The notes: a model not told the origin generated them from the sequence alone. DNA of 64,000 bases from Alcaligenaceae bacterium SAGV5 (GCA_009360345.1 SPDP01000005.1:62001-126000); one strand, 5' to 3'. Positions 35,043-44,401 are shown, numbered from the stretch's first letter. Program-made: numbers and translations.

Positions 35043-36404
35043 TCAGTTGTTCAGGAAAGGCCCCCAGGTGGGTTCGCGTACGTCGCCGTTGAGCACCGAC
35101 AATGTCTGGGTAACGCGACCGTCGCTCGAGACCGCGGCCAGCACGCCACGGCCGGACTGCGACGTTGCATAAAGAATCATCTTTCCGTTGGGAGCAAAGC
35201 TGGGGGATTCGTCCCGGCCGCCGTTGGTGAGGACAAGCTCATTACCGGTGGCGAGGTCTAGCGAAGCTATCTGGAAGCCGGCGCGGCGGGTGACGTACAG
35301 CAAGGTTTTGCCATCAGGCGACAACTGGGGAGAAATATTGTAAGTCCCTTTGAACGTGACGCGCTCGACTTGATTGCTGTCCAGGTTCAGGCGATAGATC
35401 TGCGGGCTGCCGCCGCGGTCGCTGGTGAAGAGGATGGCGCGGCCGTCGGGCGTGAAAGTGGGCTCGGTATCGATCCCGGGGGACTGGGTCAGCCGCCGCA
35501 ATCCCGAGCCGTCGGCGTTCAGCATGTACAGCTGGGACAGGCCGTCGCGGGTCAGAACGACCGCCAGGCGGTTGCCGTCGGGCGCCCAGGCGGGAGCGCT
35601 GTTGTTGCCCTTGAAATTGGCGACAGGTATCCGCTGGCCCGTGGTGATAGTGTGCACATACACAACCGGCTTGCGCGATTCGAAGCTCACATAGGCCAGG
35701 CGGGTGCCGTCGGGCGACCACGCGGGCGAAATGATGGGCTCGCGCGAACGCAGGGCGGTCTGGGAGTTCTGGCCGTCGGCGTCGGCGATCTGCAGTTCGT
35801 AGATGTTGTCGCGCTTGAGCACGTAGGCGATGCGTGTTGCAAAAATACCACGATCACCGGTCAGCTTTTCATAGATGCGGTCGGCGATCTGGTGCGCGGT
35901 GCGGCGCATTTCGTTCGCGCCCGAGGCGAAGGCCACGCCATCGATCTGGGCCTGCTTGACCGTGTCGACCAGGCGATAGCGGACGTCGTAGCGGCCGTCG
36001 CCGGTGCGCTGCACGCTGCCCACGGCCAGCGCGTCGGCGCCGCGGGTCTTCCAGGCGGCGAAGCCGATGACGGCCGAGTCCGACAACGGGGTGTCGCCGG
36101 CATCGACGATGCGGAAGAGCCCGGTGCGGTTCAGGTCGGCGCGGATGATCTCCGCGATCGCCTTGCCCTGCGGATCGGCCGACTCGAAATTGGCGATGGC
36201 CACCGGGTACTGGTTGGCGCCGGCGCCGGAGATCTGGACCGTCAGTTGGGCGCGGGCCGGCGCGGAGCCCAGGGCGAAAGCCGTCGCGGCCAGCGCCGCG
36301 GCGCATTGCAGGAGCCGCCGTCCTAGCCGGTTGCCGAGGCCACGCAGGCGGGCGCTGCCGGACAGGGCGGACGAGGGGGGGAAAGCGGGATTTGCAAATG
36401 TCAT
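35043..36404 (-). CDS. tolB: Tol-Pal system protein TolB
   Basis: A 453-residue precursor, slightly longer than usual because of an N-terminal lead before the signal peptide (AFALGSAPARAQ). Mature residues begin LTVQISGAGANQYPVAIANF. An N-terminal D domain is followed by a six-bladed beta-propeller with repeats such as SPAWSPDGTRLAYVSFE, TFTPDGRAILFTSDRGG and SPQLSPDGKTLLYVT. TolB moves between TolA and Pal in the periplasm. The end of tolA overlaps its start by four bases, so the two were co-translated. Confidence 0.93.
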   Translation of the reverse strand: MTFANPAFPPSSALSGSARLRGLGNRLGRRLLQCAAALAATAFALGSAPARAQLTVQISGAGANQYPVAIANFESADPQGKAIAEIIRADLNRTGLFRIVDAGDTPLSDSAVIGFAAWKTRGADALAVGSVQRTGDGRYDVRYRLVDTVKQAQIDGVAFASGANEMRRTAHQIADRIYEKLTGDRGIFATRIAYVLKRDNIYELQIADADGQNSQTALRSREPIISPAWSPDGTRLAYVSFESRKPVVYVHTITTGQRIPVANFKGNNSAPAWAPDGNRLAVVLTRDGLSQLYMLNADGSGLRRLTQSPGIDTEPTFTPDGRAILFTSDRGGSPQIYRLNLDSNQVERVTFKGTYNISPQLSPDGKTLLYVTRRAGFQIASLDLATGNELVLTNGGRDESPSFAPNGKMILYATSQSGRGVLAAVSSDGRVTQTLSVLNGDVREPTWGPFLNN

Positions 36405-37102
36405 CGGTCAAGCATCCAATATTCAACGTCTATGTTGGGCTCATATCGTCCGGAAGACGGCCGTGGGAAGGGGTTGCAGCGCCGGATACCGTTGTCGACG
36501 GCACGATCGAATGTCGGCACACCGGAAGAGCGGAGGAGGCGCGGCGCACCCGCCTGTTCCCCGGTGGGTAGCAACTGGACCCGGAACACGACGGAAGGGT
36601 TCCCGTTGGCGGAACTGCCACTTGCACTATAAATGACTCCAGGTTTGATGCAAGCGCGCACCAGGTCCGCATAGCCGGCGTCGCCTCCGCCACCGCCCGC
36701 CTGGTTGCGGCTGGCGGTGCCGCCCTCGCGCCCGCCTTCCAGGCCGGCGGCGCGGGCGGTGTCGTTGCGGAAGGCCTCGCGCAGCTTGCGGTCGCGTTCG
36801 GCCTGGGCCTGCTTGTCGGCGGCCGCTTTCTTGTCGGCGGCCGCCTTCTCCGCGGCGGCTTTCTTGTCTGCCGCGGCCTTGTCGGCGGCCAGCTGGTCGG
36901 CCTTTTTCTTCTCGGCTTCGCGCTGTTCGGCTTCCTTTTTCTCCTGCGCGCGTTTGTCGGCCAGCTTCTTTTCTTCCAGCTTCTGTTGTTCCCGCTTGCG
37001 CTCGGCCTCGCGCTCCTCGGCTTCGTGCCGTTGGGCTTCGCGGCGTTTCTTTTCCTGCTCGATGGCGATGTCGGGCTTCTCTTGTGTCACCTGGGGTTGG
37101 CC
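36401..37102 (-). pseudogene. tolA: tolA lacking its N-terminal membrane domain
   Basis: Residues from about KPDIAIEQEKKRREAQRHE onward are TolA: a long Lys/Glu/Ala-rich helical domain II, then the C-terminal domain III (YADLVRACIKPGVIY, and a conserved end FPRPSSGRYEPNIDVEYW). The N-terminal transmembrane anchor with the Ser-His-Leu-type helix that contacts TolQR is missing. Upstream of about 37100 the frame continues only as an antisense reading of an unrelated gene, without signal or membrane segment. The expected ybgC-tolQ-tolR genes are also absent. This is a rearrangement breakpoint inside tolA, or an assembly join. As written, the product could not reach or span the inner membrane. Confidence 0.8.
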
Positions 37103-37142
37103 CTCCCGGCCTGATCCCCCACTCCCCTGAACGGACGCCGCC

Positions 37143-37601
37143 ATGCAAGACAGAACAACGAAGACAGCAACGCTGCGGCGACTGGGCGCATGCCTGGCGG
37201 CCTGCCTCGCCTTCGGCGGCGCGGGTGCGGCGCAGGCGCAGTCCGCGGCCGACATGGACACGCGGCTCGACACCCTGTTCGGAGAACACACGTCCTATCG
37301 CGGCTTCTTCGACCGCCTGAAACAGGCCGTCGCCGCCGCGGACAAGCCCGCGGTGGCCGCGATGGTCGACTACCCGTTCCGGACCCGGATCGACGGCAAG
37401 GCCGTGACGATACGCGATGCCGGGCACTTCATCGCGGACTACGACCAGCTCATCACGCCCAAGGTCAGGGCAGCCGTGTCCCGCCAGGCCTATCCCGAGC
37501 TCTTCGCCAACTGGCAAGGCATCTCGATCGGATCGGGCGAGATCTGGTTCGGCGGCGTGGGCAAGCGCAACGACGTGAAGATCACGGCCATCAACCACTG
37601 A
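37143..37601 (+). CDS. small secreted/periplasmic protein of unknown function
   Basis: A 152-residue precursor with a signal peptide (LGACLAACLAFGGAGAAQAQ). The mature part of about 115 residues has an alternating helix/strand pattern (FFDRLKQAVAAADKPAVAAM, then ISIGSGEIWFGGVG and VKITAINH) that resembles a small NTF2-like fold. No good ribosome binding site precedes the ATG, and its upstream region is cut by the tolA breakpoint, so its natural promoter may be lost. No family is recognised with confidence. Confidence 0.6.
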   Translation: MQDRTTKTATLRRLGACLAACLAFGGAGAAQAQSAADMDTRLDTLFGEHTSYRGFFDRLKQAVAAADKPAVAAMVDYPFRTRIDGKAVTIRDAGHFIADYDQLITPKVRAAVSRQAYPELFANWQGISIGSGEIWFGGVGKRNDVKITAINH

Positions 37602-37616
37602 CGGCCGCACTCTCCC

Positions 37617-37928
37617 TCAAACGGGCAGGTCGATGTCCAGCATCAGATAGGACAGCGTCTTGCCGTGCGCGTCGCGCGCCAGCGAGATCGTCACGCCGCC
37701 GCCCAGCGCCCCTTCGATGACGAAATTCAGCGCGCGCAGGCGCGGCAGCTCGTAACGCGTCACCGGCCCGCTGGCCAGGTGCGCGTAGGCGCTCATGACG
37801 CGCTCCTCGGTCAGTTCGCGGCGCAGGATGTCCCAGGCCGCCGGGTCGTAGGCGATGACCGAGACGTTCGAGGTGTTGCCCTTGTCGCCGGCGCGCGAGT
37901 GGGCCAATTCATGGACCTTGGTGCTCAC
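37617..37928 (-). CDS. AtuA-related small C-terminal-type protein
   Basis: A 103-residue protein. The opening KVHELAHSRAGDKGNTSNVSVIAY and the later RALNFVIEGALGGGVTISLARD match the small partner that is fused to the C-terminus of AtuA in some bacteria and separate in others. It follows the 448-residue AtuA gene on the same strand with 25 bases between. The two probably form one enzyme or complex in breakdown of a branched or terpenoid acid. Confidence 0.8.
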   Translation of the reverse strand: MSTKVHELAHSRAGDKGNTSNVSVIAYDPAAWDILRRELTEERVMSAYAHLASGPVTRYELPRLRALNFVIEGALGGGVTISLARDAHGKTLSYLMLDIDLPV

Positions 37929-37953
37929 GGGACGCTCCTCCGTTTCTGTTCGT

Positions 37954-39300
37954 TCACGGCCGCTCCTCGATGACGACCTCGGGATGGACCAGGTGGCGCG
38001 GCAGCAGCAGCGAACGCACGCCGATCACCTCGCGCAGCGACTCCAGCGTGCCGCCGCCCCCCGCCGGACCGTTGACGTTGAGCGTGCGCATCTCGAATCC
38101 CACCGCCTGCGCGGCCTTCTTGTCCGGACTGCGGGCCGCCACGCGCAGCCGCACCTCGTAGGGCTCCGGGCGGCCCGCGCCCATGCCGTGCAGGCTGCTC
38201 ATGCCGATGTAGTCCACCCGTATCTCCGGATACGAGAATCCGCGCAGCTTGAGCCGCTCGCGCACGATCTGCTCGGACAGGCGCGCCCGGGCCACGGCGT
38301 TGGGACCGGCATAGCCGACCTCGCCTTCGCCGATCCAGCCGTCGTGATAACCCACCACGACCTTGTAGGTATCGGTGCGCGGCGCCGCGCGCGTGCCCCG
38401 GAAGCCGACCCGGTCGGGCCCCAGTTGCTCGAACTCGGCCTCGGTGATGTCCAGCACGCAGTCGGGCGTGATGTAGCGTGCCGGGTCGTGGATCTCGTAC
38501 AGTGCCTGCTCGGTGCAGGTCGCCACGTCCAGGCGGCCGCCCGAGCCCGCGACCTTGCCGAGCCGGACCGAGCCATCGGCATCGACGTCGGCGTAGGGAA
38601 AACCGATGCGGGCCATGTCCGGCACGTCCTTCTTGCCGGGATCGGCGAAGCAGCCCCCGGTCAGTTGCGCGGCACACTCCAGCAGGTGGCCGGTGAAGGT
38701 GCCGGCGGCCAGGCGGGGATAATCGTCATAGGACCAGCCCAGCCCGTGCAGCATGCAGCCCACGAACATCGACGGATCGGCCACGCGTCCGGTCACCACG
38801 ATCTGGGCATCGCGGGCCAGCGCCTCCCGCACGATGTCCGCGCCCAGGTAGGCGTTGGCGGCTGCCATGCGCGGCAGCAGAGACTCCACGGGTTCGCCGG
38901 TGTCCAGCAGCCGAAGCTCGGGATGCGCGCGCACGATCTCGGTCACGTCATCGCCCACCACCGCCGCCACCACCGGCGGCGGCAACCCCAGCGACAGCGC
39001 GTCGCGCCGGATGACGCGCGCCGCGCCCAGCGGATTGGCCGCCCCCATGTTGGTGACGATGCGTATGCCCGCCTGCATGCACGCGGGCAGCACCATGCGC
39101 AGGCGGTCCCGCATGTAGGGCGTGTAGCCCGTCTCGGGATCCTTGAGCCGGGACAGCGTCTCGCGCGCGATGGTCCGCTCGGCCAGGCATTCGAAGACCA
39201 GGTAGTCCAGCTCGCCACGTTCGGCCAGCTCCAGCGCCGGTTCGAACCGGTCGTCGGAAAATCCCGCACCGGCGCCGATGCGCACGCGCGTCTTGGTCAT
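37954..39300 (-). CDS. AtuA-family (DUF1446) protein
   Basis: A 448-residue cytoplasmic protein of the DUF1446 family, named after AtuA of acyclic terpene utilisation. Conserved segments are RIGAGAGFSDDRFEPALELA at the start, TNMGAANPLGAA, VVTGRVADPSMFVG and LTGGCFADPG. The biochemical reaction is not established. It lies four bases after a Bug receptor gene and before its small partner, forming a three-gene operon diverging from a LysR gene. This points to uptake and use of one carboxylic substrate. Confidence 0.85.
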   Translation of the reverse strand: MTKTRVRIGAGAGFSDDRFEPALELAERGELDYLVFECLAERTIARETLSRLKDPETGYTPYMRDRLRMVLPACMQAGIRIVTNMGAANPLGAARVIRRDALSLGLPPPVVAAVVGDDVTEIVRAHPELRLLDTGEPVESLLPRMAAANAYLGADIVREALARDAQIVVTGRVADPSMFVGCMLHGLGWSYDDYPRLAAGTFTGHLLECAAQLTGGCFADPGKKDVPDMARIGFPYADVDADGSVRLGKVAGSGGRLDVATCTEQALYEIHDPARYITPDCVLDITEAEFEQLGPDRVGFRGTRAAPRTDTYKVVVGYHDGWIGEGEVGYAGPNAVARARLSEQIVRERLKLRGFSYPEIRVDYIGMSSLHGMGAGRPEPYEVRLRVAARSPDKKAAQAVGFEMRTLNVNGPAGGGGTLESLREVIGVRSLLLPRHLVHPEVVIEERP

Positions 39301-39304
39301 GGAT

Positions 39305-40264
39305 TCACTCCGGCTGAATATTGGCCGCGCGGATGATGCGGGCCCATTTTTCCGACTCCGCCGCCTGGAAGGCGGCCAGTTCGGCCGGCGAACTGGTGGA
39401 TACCTCGGTGCCCGTCTTGGCCATCAACTGCGCCATCTCGGGCGAACGCACGGCGTCGATCAACAGCTTGTTGAGCGTGGCCGTGACCTCCTTGGAGGCG
39501 CCGCGCGGCAGATAGGCGGCGGTCCAGTACGACATCTCATAGCCCTTGAGCCCGGCCTCGTCCAGCGTCGGCACCTCGGGCAGCATGGACAGGCGGCGCG
39601 GGCTGGTCGCGGCCAGCGCGCGCAGCTTGCCGCCCTGGACCAGCGTGATCGCCGACGTCGTGTCGACGAACACGACGTCGATCTGGCCGCCCATGAGGTC
39701 GTTCAGCGCCTGCGGATTGCTCTTGTAGGGCACGTGGGTCAGTTCGACGTTCGCCAGTTGCTTGAACAGTTCGCCCGCCACCTGGCTGGAGGAACTGCCG
39801 CTGCCGAAGTTGAGCTTGCCCGGCTGCTTGCGCGCGAGGGCGACGAAATCGGCCACATTGCGCGCCGGGAAGTCGGCGCGCACCACCATGATCTGGTAGC
39901 CCTTGCGCAGCAGCGCGACCGGCGTGTAGTCCTTGACCGGGTCGTAGGGCAGATGCTTGAACAGATGCTGGTTGGCCGCATGCGTGGTGTTGGTCGTCAG
40001 CAGCATCGCGTAGCCGTCGGGTGGCGCCGAGGCGACCGCCTGCGCCGCGATGAAGCCATTGGCGCCGGGCTTGTTCTCGACCACCACCGTGACATTGGCC
40101 GCCGCCGTCATGGCCTGGCCCAGCACCCGGGCCACCTGGTCGGTGCCGCTGCCGGCCGCGAACGGCACCACCATGCGTATCGGTTGCGAGGGATAGGGCT
40201 GGGCCGAGGCGGGGCTGGCCAGCGCGCAAGCGAGCACGGCAAGCGGAATCAGACGGAATGTCAT
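39305..40264 (-). CDS. Bug/TctC-type receptor (no. 3)
   Basis: A 319-residue precursor starting at 40264. Signal peptide LAVLACALASPASAQ; mature opening PYPSQPIRMVVPFAAGSGTD, then VVVENKPGANGF and HVPYKSNP. It heads the AtuA operon and diverges from the LysR gene at 40368. As receptor in a pathway operon it probably binds the acid that AtuA and its partner process or sense. No TctAB permease genes are present. Confidence 0.88.
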   Translation of the reverse strand: MTFRLIPLAVLACALASPASAQPYPSQPIRMVVPFAAGSGTDQVARVLGQAMTAAANVTVVVENKPGANGFIAAQAVASAPPDGYAMLLTTNTTHAANQHLFKHLPYDPVKDYTPVALLRKGYQIMVVRADFPARNVADFVALARKQPGKLNFGSGSSSSQVAGELFKQLANVELTHVPYKSNPQALNDLMGGQIDVVFVDTTSAITLVQGGKLRALAATSPRRLSMLPEVPTLDEAGLKGYEMSYWTAAYLPRGASKEVTATLNKLLIDAVRSPEMAQLMAKTGTEVSTSSPAELAAFQAAESEKWARIIRAANIQPE

Positions 40265-40308
40265 GGCGTCTCCTGGGGTTTTACGGAGCAGTGTAGGGAG
40301 CCACTTGT

Positions 40309-40334
40309 AATATGAGAAGTGCATTTATCATATT
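40309..40334. promoter_or_regulatory. inverted repeat between Bug no. 3 and LysR gene
   Basis: AATATGA (40309-40315) and TCATATT (40328-40334) form a perfect 7-bp inverted repeat with a 12-base spacer, in an AT-rich divergent promoter region. The spacing is close to the T-N11-A pattern of LysR sites. The adjacent LysR protein is the natural candidate binder. Confidence 0.5.
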
Positions 40335-40367
40335 GATTTAATGCATTTTCATTATCAATTGCGCGCC

Positions 40368-41258
40368 ATGCGATCGACCCTGACCGTACATGAACTGGAA
40401 GCCTTCCTGGCCGTGGCCGAGCTGCGCAACTTCCGGCTGGCCGCCGAACGCGTCCACGTTTCGCAGCCGGCGCTGAGCCGGTCCGTCCAGTCCGCCGAAC
40501 ACAAGCTCGACGCCCGGCTGTTCGATCGCAACACGCGGCGCGTGGAACTGACTCGCGAGGGCGAGGAACTCCTGCCCATCGCCCGCCGCATCGTGGCTGA
40601 GTTCCACGACTCGCTCAGCGACCTGTCCGAATTCGTGGCCGGCCGCCGCGGCCGCATCGCCATCGCCTGCCTGCCGTCCGCCGCCGCGGCGCTGCTGCCC
40701 CGGGCCATGTCGGTGTTCCAGGCCACCCATCCGCGCGTCACGATCGCGCTCGAACCGGTATCGGCGGAATTCGTGCGGACGCGGGTCCTGGATGGCAGCG
40801 CGGATTTCGCCATCTCGGTGGCGCCGCCGCGCCAGGACGGACTGGCGTTCGAGCCCCTGATCAGCGACGAATTCGTCTGTGTGTGCAGCCGCGACGATCC
40901 CCTGGCTTCGCGCCGGCGGGTGTCCTGGTCAGTGCTGGCCGACAGGCCGCTGGTCGCCAGCGGGCCCGCCAGCAGCATCCGCCAGATCGCGGACCGGGTC
41001 ATGACGCAGTGCGGCCTGGCCATCCAGGCACGCTACGAATGCGCCAACATCTCGGTCGTGGGCGCCATGGTGGCGGCGGGCCTGGGCATCGCCGCCATCC
41101 CCCGGCTGGCGCTCCGGCTGATCGACATGTCCGCGCTGGCCGCCATTCCGCTGGCCAGCCCCGGCGTCTCGCGCGAGATGGGTATCCTGACCCGCAGCGG
41201 CCGGTCGCTGCCGGCGGCCGCGGGCAGCTTTCTGGATGTGTTGCGCCGCCAGGTCTGA
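40368..41258 (+). CDS. LysR-family transcriptional regulator
   Basis: A 296-residue LysR protein. The start at 40368 puts the HTH at the usual distance (HELEAFLAVAELRNFRLAA, then VSQPALSRSVQSAEH); an upstream ATG at 40341 is possible. The effector domain carries RGRIAIACLPSAAAALLP at its first strand. It diverges from the Bug/AtuA operon across a 103-base gap with an inverted repeat, and probably controls that operon in response to its substrate. Confidence 0.87.
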   Translation: MRSTLTVHELEAFLAVAELRNFRLAAERVHVSQPALSRSVQSAEHKLDARLFDRNTRRVELTREGEELLPIARRIVAEFHDSLSDLSEFVAGRRGRIAIACLPSAAAALLPRAMSVFQATHPRVTIALEPVSAEFVRTRVLDGSADFAISVAPPRQDGLAFEPLISDEFVCVCSRDDPLASRRRVSWSVLADRPLVASGPASSIRQIADRVMTQCGLAIQARYECANISVVGAMVAAGLGIAAIPRLALRLIDMSALAAIPLASPGVSREMGILTRSGRSLPAAAGSFLDVLRRQV

Positions 41259-41265
41259 AGCCGCG

Positions 41266-42465
41266 TCAGGCCCGTGGTCCGGCGGCCGGCGCCGCCCGCG
41301 CCCGGCTGCCCGCCTCCCAGAAACCCAGGCCCGCCGCCAGCAGCAAGGCATGGGTCCAGGCCAGGCCCGCCGCGCTGCCGAACACCAGTGGCGCAACCAG
41401 GCCCGAGACCAGCGCGAACAGCGCCATCTGGATGAAGCCCTGCATCGAGGCCGCGAGGCCCCGCATCGCGGGGAAGATGCTGAGCGCGATCACGGTCATG
41501 CTGGGCGAGGCCAGCGACAGGCCGAAGGTATAGAACACGAAGGGCAATACCGCATAAGGCACGGCCGCCGTGAACAGGCTCGTATAGAGCACGGAAAGCA
41601 GCACGCCGAACCCCATGACCAGGAACCCCAGCCGGACCATGCGCTCGGCCGGGACACGGTGCGCATAGCGGCTCGCCGCGGCCGAGCCCAGCATCAGCCC
41701 GCCGACCATGGGCACGAACAACCACGCGAACGCGGTCTCGGGCAGGTGCAGGATATCCATGATGTAGGCCGCGGCCGACCCCACGTACAAGGGCAGTCCG
41801 CAGAATGCCAGCCCGATCCCGGCGGACATCATCATGAAACGGGGACTGGCCACTGAGCGCCGATAGTTGGCGGCGATGCTGCGCAGGTCGAACGGCGTGC
41901 GGGCGGCCGGCGGCAGCGTTTCGCGCAGGACCTGACGGCTGACCGTCCACAGGCCCGCGCCGAACAGGGCCAGCGCCCAGAACACCGACCGCCATCCGAG
42001 CGTGGCCTGCAACCAGCCGCCCAGGACCGGCGCCAGCGCCGGCGCCAGGCCGAACACCATGGTGATCATGGCCATCATCCGCTGCGCCTCGCCGCCCTGG
42101 AACTTGTCCTGCACCATGGCGCGCGCGATGACCATGCCGGCACCGGCGCACAAACCCTGCAGCACCCGCACCGCCACCAGCATGCCGATGCTGGTGGACA
42201 ACGCGGCCAGGACCGAGGTCAGCGTGAACAGCACCAGCGACACCAGCATCACCGGCCGCCGGCCGAACGAATCCGACAAGGTGCCGTAGAACAGCGTCAT
42301 GACACTCATGCCCGCGATGTACAGGCTCAACGTCTGCTGCACCGCCAGCGGCGTAGCATCGAAGGCGGCGCCGATCGCGTGGAACGACGGCAGGTAGGCA
42401 TCGATGCCCAGCGGTCCGACCATGGTCAGCAGCGCCAGCACGATGGTCAGGGTATGTCTGGGCAT
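41266..42465 (-). CDS. Bcr/CflA-type MFS efflux transporter
   Basis: A 399-residue protein with twelve hydrophobic helices. The first helix and loop (MVGPLGIDAYLPSFHAIGAAF) and the MFS motif A (YGTLSDSFGRRPVMLVSL) are typical of the Bcr/CflA drug-resistance subfamily, which exports drugs and small metabolites by proton exchange. The C-terminal tail is Ala/Arg-rich. It converges on the LysR gene with seven bases between. The substrate is unknown. Confidence 0.87.
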   Translation of the reverse strand: MPRHTLTIVLALLTMVGPLGIDAYLPSFHAIGAAFDATPLAVQQTLSLYIAGMSVMTLFYGTLSDSFGRRPVMLVSLVLFTLTSVLAALSTSIGMLVAVRVLQGLCAGAGMVIARAMVQDKFQGGEAQRMMAMITMVFGLAPALAPVLGGWLQATLGWRSVFWALALFGAGLWTVSRQVLRETLPPAARTPFDLRSIAANYRRSVASPRFMMMSAGIGLAFCGLPLYVGSAAAYIMDILHLPETAFAWLFVPMVGGLMLGSAAASRYAHRVPAERMVRLGFLVMGFGVLLSVLYTSLFTAAVPYAVLPFVFYTFGLSLASPSMTVIALSIFPAMRGLAASMQGFIQMALFALVSGLVAPLVFGSAAGLAWTHALLLAAGLGFWEAGSRARAAPAAGPRA

Positions 42466-42503
42466 GGGAGACCTATCGGAATGGCCGCCTATTCTACTCG
42501 TTT

Positions 42504-42530
42504 CAATCAGATTGATTGAGGGTTAACCCT
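42504..42530. promoter_or_regulatory. palindromes upstream of the MFS gene
   Basis: The sequence has CAATCAGATTGATTG with inverted CAATC/GATTG halves, followed by the perfect 12-bp palindrome AGGGTTAACCCT (42519-42530). They lie 40-65 bases upstream of the efflux pump start at 42465, a likely operator position. The regulator is not identifiable from here. The rest of the gap to 42685 holds only the start of a short frame at 42598 that I do not support as a gene. Confidence 0.4.
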
Positions 42531-42685
42531 TAAAATCGACGCATCTTGGCGGCCTTCGTCACGAAGATGCCGGGATTCGAACACGGGAGTCCCCCCCATG
42601 GCATCCACGATAGACATCCCGCTCCCCAAGGTACGGTGCGCGGCCGACCTGGAAGCGCCACGGACGCTGCCGACCGAACCCAGGT

Positions 42686-44401
42686 TCAGCCCTCCGCCAC
42701 CTGGCCCGCAAGGTGCCGGGCACACAGATAGCCGAAGGTCATGGCCGGCCCGAGATTGGTTCCGGCGCCTGGGTATACGCCTCCGAACAGGCTGGCCATG
42801 TCGCAGCCTGCCGCGTACAGGCCCGCGATCGGCTGGCCATCCTCGCGCAGCACCCGCGCGTGCTCGTCGGTCGCCAGGCCGGTGAACGTGCCCAGATCGC
42901 CGGGCAGCACCTCCACCGCGTAGAAAGGGGCCTGCTCGATGGGCGCGAGGCAAGGATTGGGCAGGCCCAGCGCGGCATCGCCGTGGTAGCGGTTGTAGAC
43001 ATTGTCGCCACGGCCGAAAAGCGGATCCACGCCTCGGCGCGCGCCCTCATTGAATTCCCGCACGGTGTGCGCCAGCCTCTCCTCGTCCAGCGCCAGCAGG
43101 CGCGCGAGCCCCGGGAGGGAATCGGCCCGCCGCAGATAGCCCGAGCGCAAGTAATGCGAACGCGGCAGTGGAAACGGCTTGGCGATACCCAGGCCATAGC
43201 GGCGCACGAAAGCCGAATCGCAGATGAAGTAGGCCACGGGAGGACGCTCGTCCCCCCGCGCGCGGGCGGCGAGCAGTGCCTCGACGAAATCGTGGTACGA
43301 GTTGCTTTCGTTGGCGAAGCGCCGAGCCTCGCGATTCACCGCGATCACGCCAGGCTTGCCGCGCTCGTAGCTATGCGGATAGGTGGCGAACGAACCGTCG
43401 CGCCTGGGCACGCGCGACATCGGCATCCACGATCCGGGACTACTCGCATGCCGAAGCGCCGCGCCGGCCTGCTGCGCCATGCGCAGCCCGTCGCCGGTGT
43501 TGCCTCGCGTGACCAACGATAGATGCGTGGCACCTTCGGGGTGGTGCGGATAGAGCGCGTGCCGTCTCGGCATGTCCCATGAAAACCCGCCGGCCGCGCA
43601 GACGACGCCGCGGCGCGCGTCCACGCGGACCCGGCGGCCCTCGCGTTCGATCCACGCGCCGCATACGCGGCCGCCCTCCACGATCAGTTCGAGCGCGGGC
43701 GACTCCAGCAGCAGGGGGATGCCGAGTCCGCGCACCGACGAGCCCAACCGCCCGGCCAGGGCATTGCCGCTCATCAGCAGCAGGTCGCGCCCGTGCAGCA
43801 ACACGTCCCGGCCGTGACGCGCGATACGGCGCAGCACGTAGAGCGCGGAGCGCAGCGAACGGCGCGCGTTGAAGAAATGATGGAAATCGGGCCCGGAGCC
43901 GACCTTCAAGCCGCAAAGCGTCAGTTCGGATACCGGTGGGCGCAGCACCCGCATCCAATCTCCCAGCGCGCGCGCATCGAAGGGCTCCGCGCAGATCGAG
44001 CGGCCAGCCGGCAAACCACCGGGCTGGGCGGGGTGATAGTCGGGATAGGTCGTCCCCAGGAAGAAACGCAGGGCCGTCCGCTCCTCCAGGAATTCGACCA
44101 TTCGCGGCCCGGCCTCGAGAAAGGCGTCCACGAGACGGGCGTCGAAGCGCGGTCCGAGTTCATGCTGAAGATAGAGGCGAGCGTCGTCGATGCTGTCCCC
44201 GATGCCGGCACGGCGCGCTTGCGGACTGCACGGCACCCAGAGCCACCCCCCGGACAGCGCCGTGGTGCCGCCGAACCATCGATCTTTCTCGGCGATCACC
44301 ACGTCCAGGCCCAGCAGCCGTGCCGTCAACGCGGCAGTCATGCCGCCCGCGCCCGATCCGATGACCAGGACATCGCAGCCGATCGTCGCATCGCCGCCCA
44401 T
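42686..44401 (-). CDS. FAD-dependent oxidoreductase, 3-ketosteroid-dehydrogenase/fumarate-reductase type
   Basis: A 571-residue flavoprotein. The dinucleotide-binding motif is GSGAGGMTAALTARLLGLDV at the N-terminus, followed by GGTTALSGGWLWVP, typical of 3-ketosteroid delta-1-dehydrogenases and related enzymes; the C-terminus has the second FAD segment GGVYPGAGTNLGPAMTFGY. It has no signal peptide. It probably dehydrogenates or reduces a C-C bond next to a carbonyl. It directly follows a Bug receptor and an epimerase gene on the same strand, so it is part of one operon. Whether the substrate is a steroid or another acid is not clear. Confidence 0.83.
   Translation of the reverse strand: MGGDATIGCDVLVIGSGAGGMTAALTARLLGLDVVIAEKDRWFGGTTALSGGWLWVPCSPQARRAGIGDSIDDARLYLQHELGPRFDARLVDAFLEAGPRMVEFLEERTALRFFLGTTYPDYHPAQPGGLPAGRSICAEPFDARALGDWMRVLRPPVSELTLCGLKVGSGPDFHHFFNARRSLRSALYVLRRIARHGRDVLLHGRDLLLMSGNALAGRLGSSVRGLGIPLLLESPALELIVEGGRVCGAWIEREGRRVRVDARRGVVCAAGGFSWDMPRRHALYPHHPEGATHLSLVTRGNTGDGLRMAQQAGAALRHASSPGSWMPMSRVPRRDGSFATYPHSYERGKPGVIAVNREARRFANESNSYHDFVEALLAARARGDERPPVAYFICDSAFVRRYGLGIAKPFPLPRSHYLRSGYLRRADSLPGLARLLALDEERLAHTVREFNEGARRGVDPLFGRGDNVYNRYHGDAALGLPNPCLAPIEQAPFYAVEVLPGDLGTFTGLATDEHARVLREDGQPIAGLYAAGCDMASLFGGVYPGAGTNLGPAMTFGYLCARHLAGQVAEG

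Noticed and set aside
42598-42885. A short frame starting MASTIDIPLPKVR downstream of palindromes
   Set aside because: After about 35 residues it becomes antisense to the flavoprotein and turns Arg/Pro-rich. It could be the 5' remnant of a lost gene but cannot be supported.
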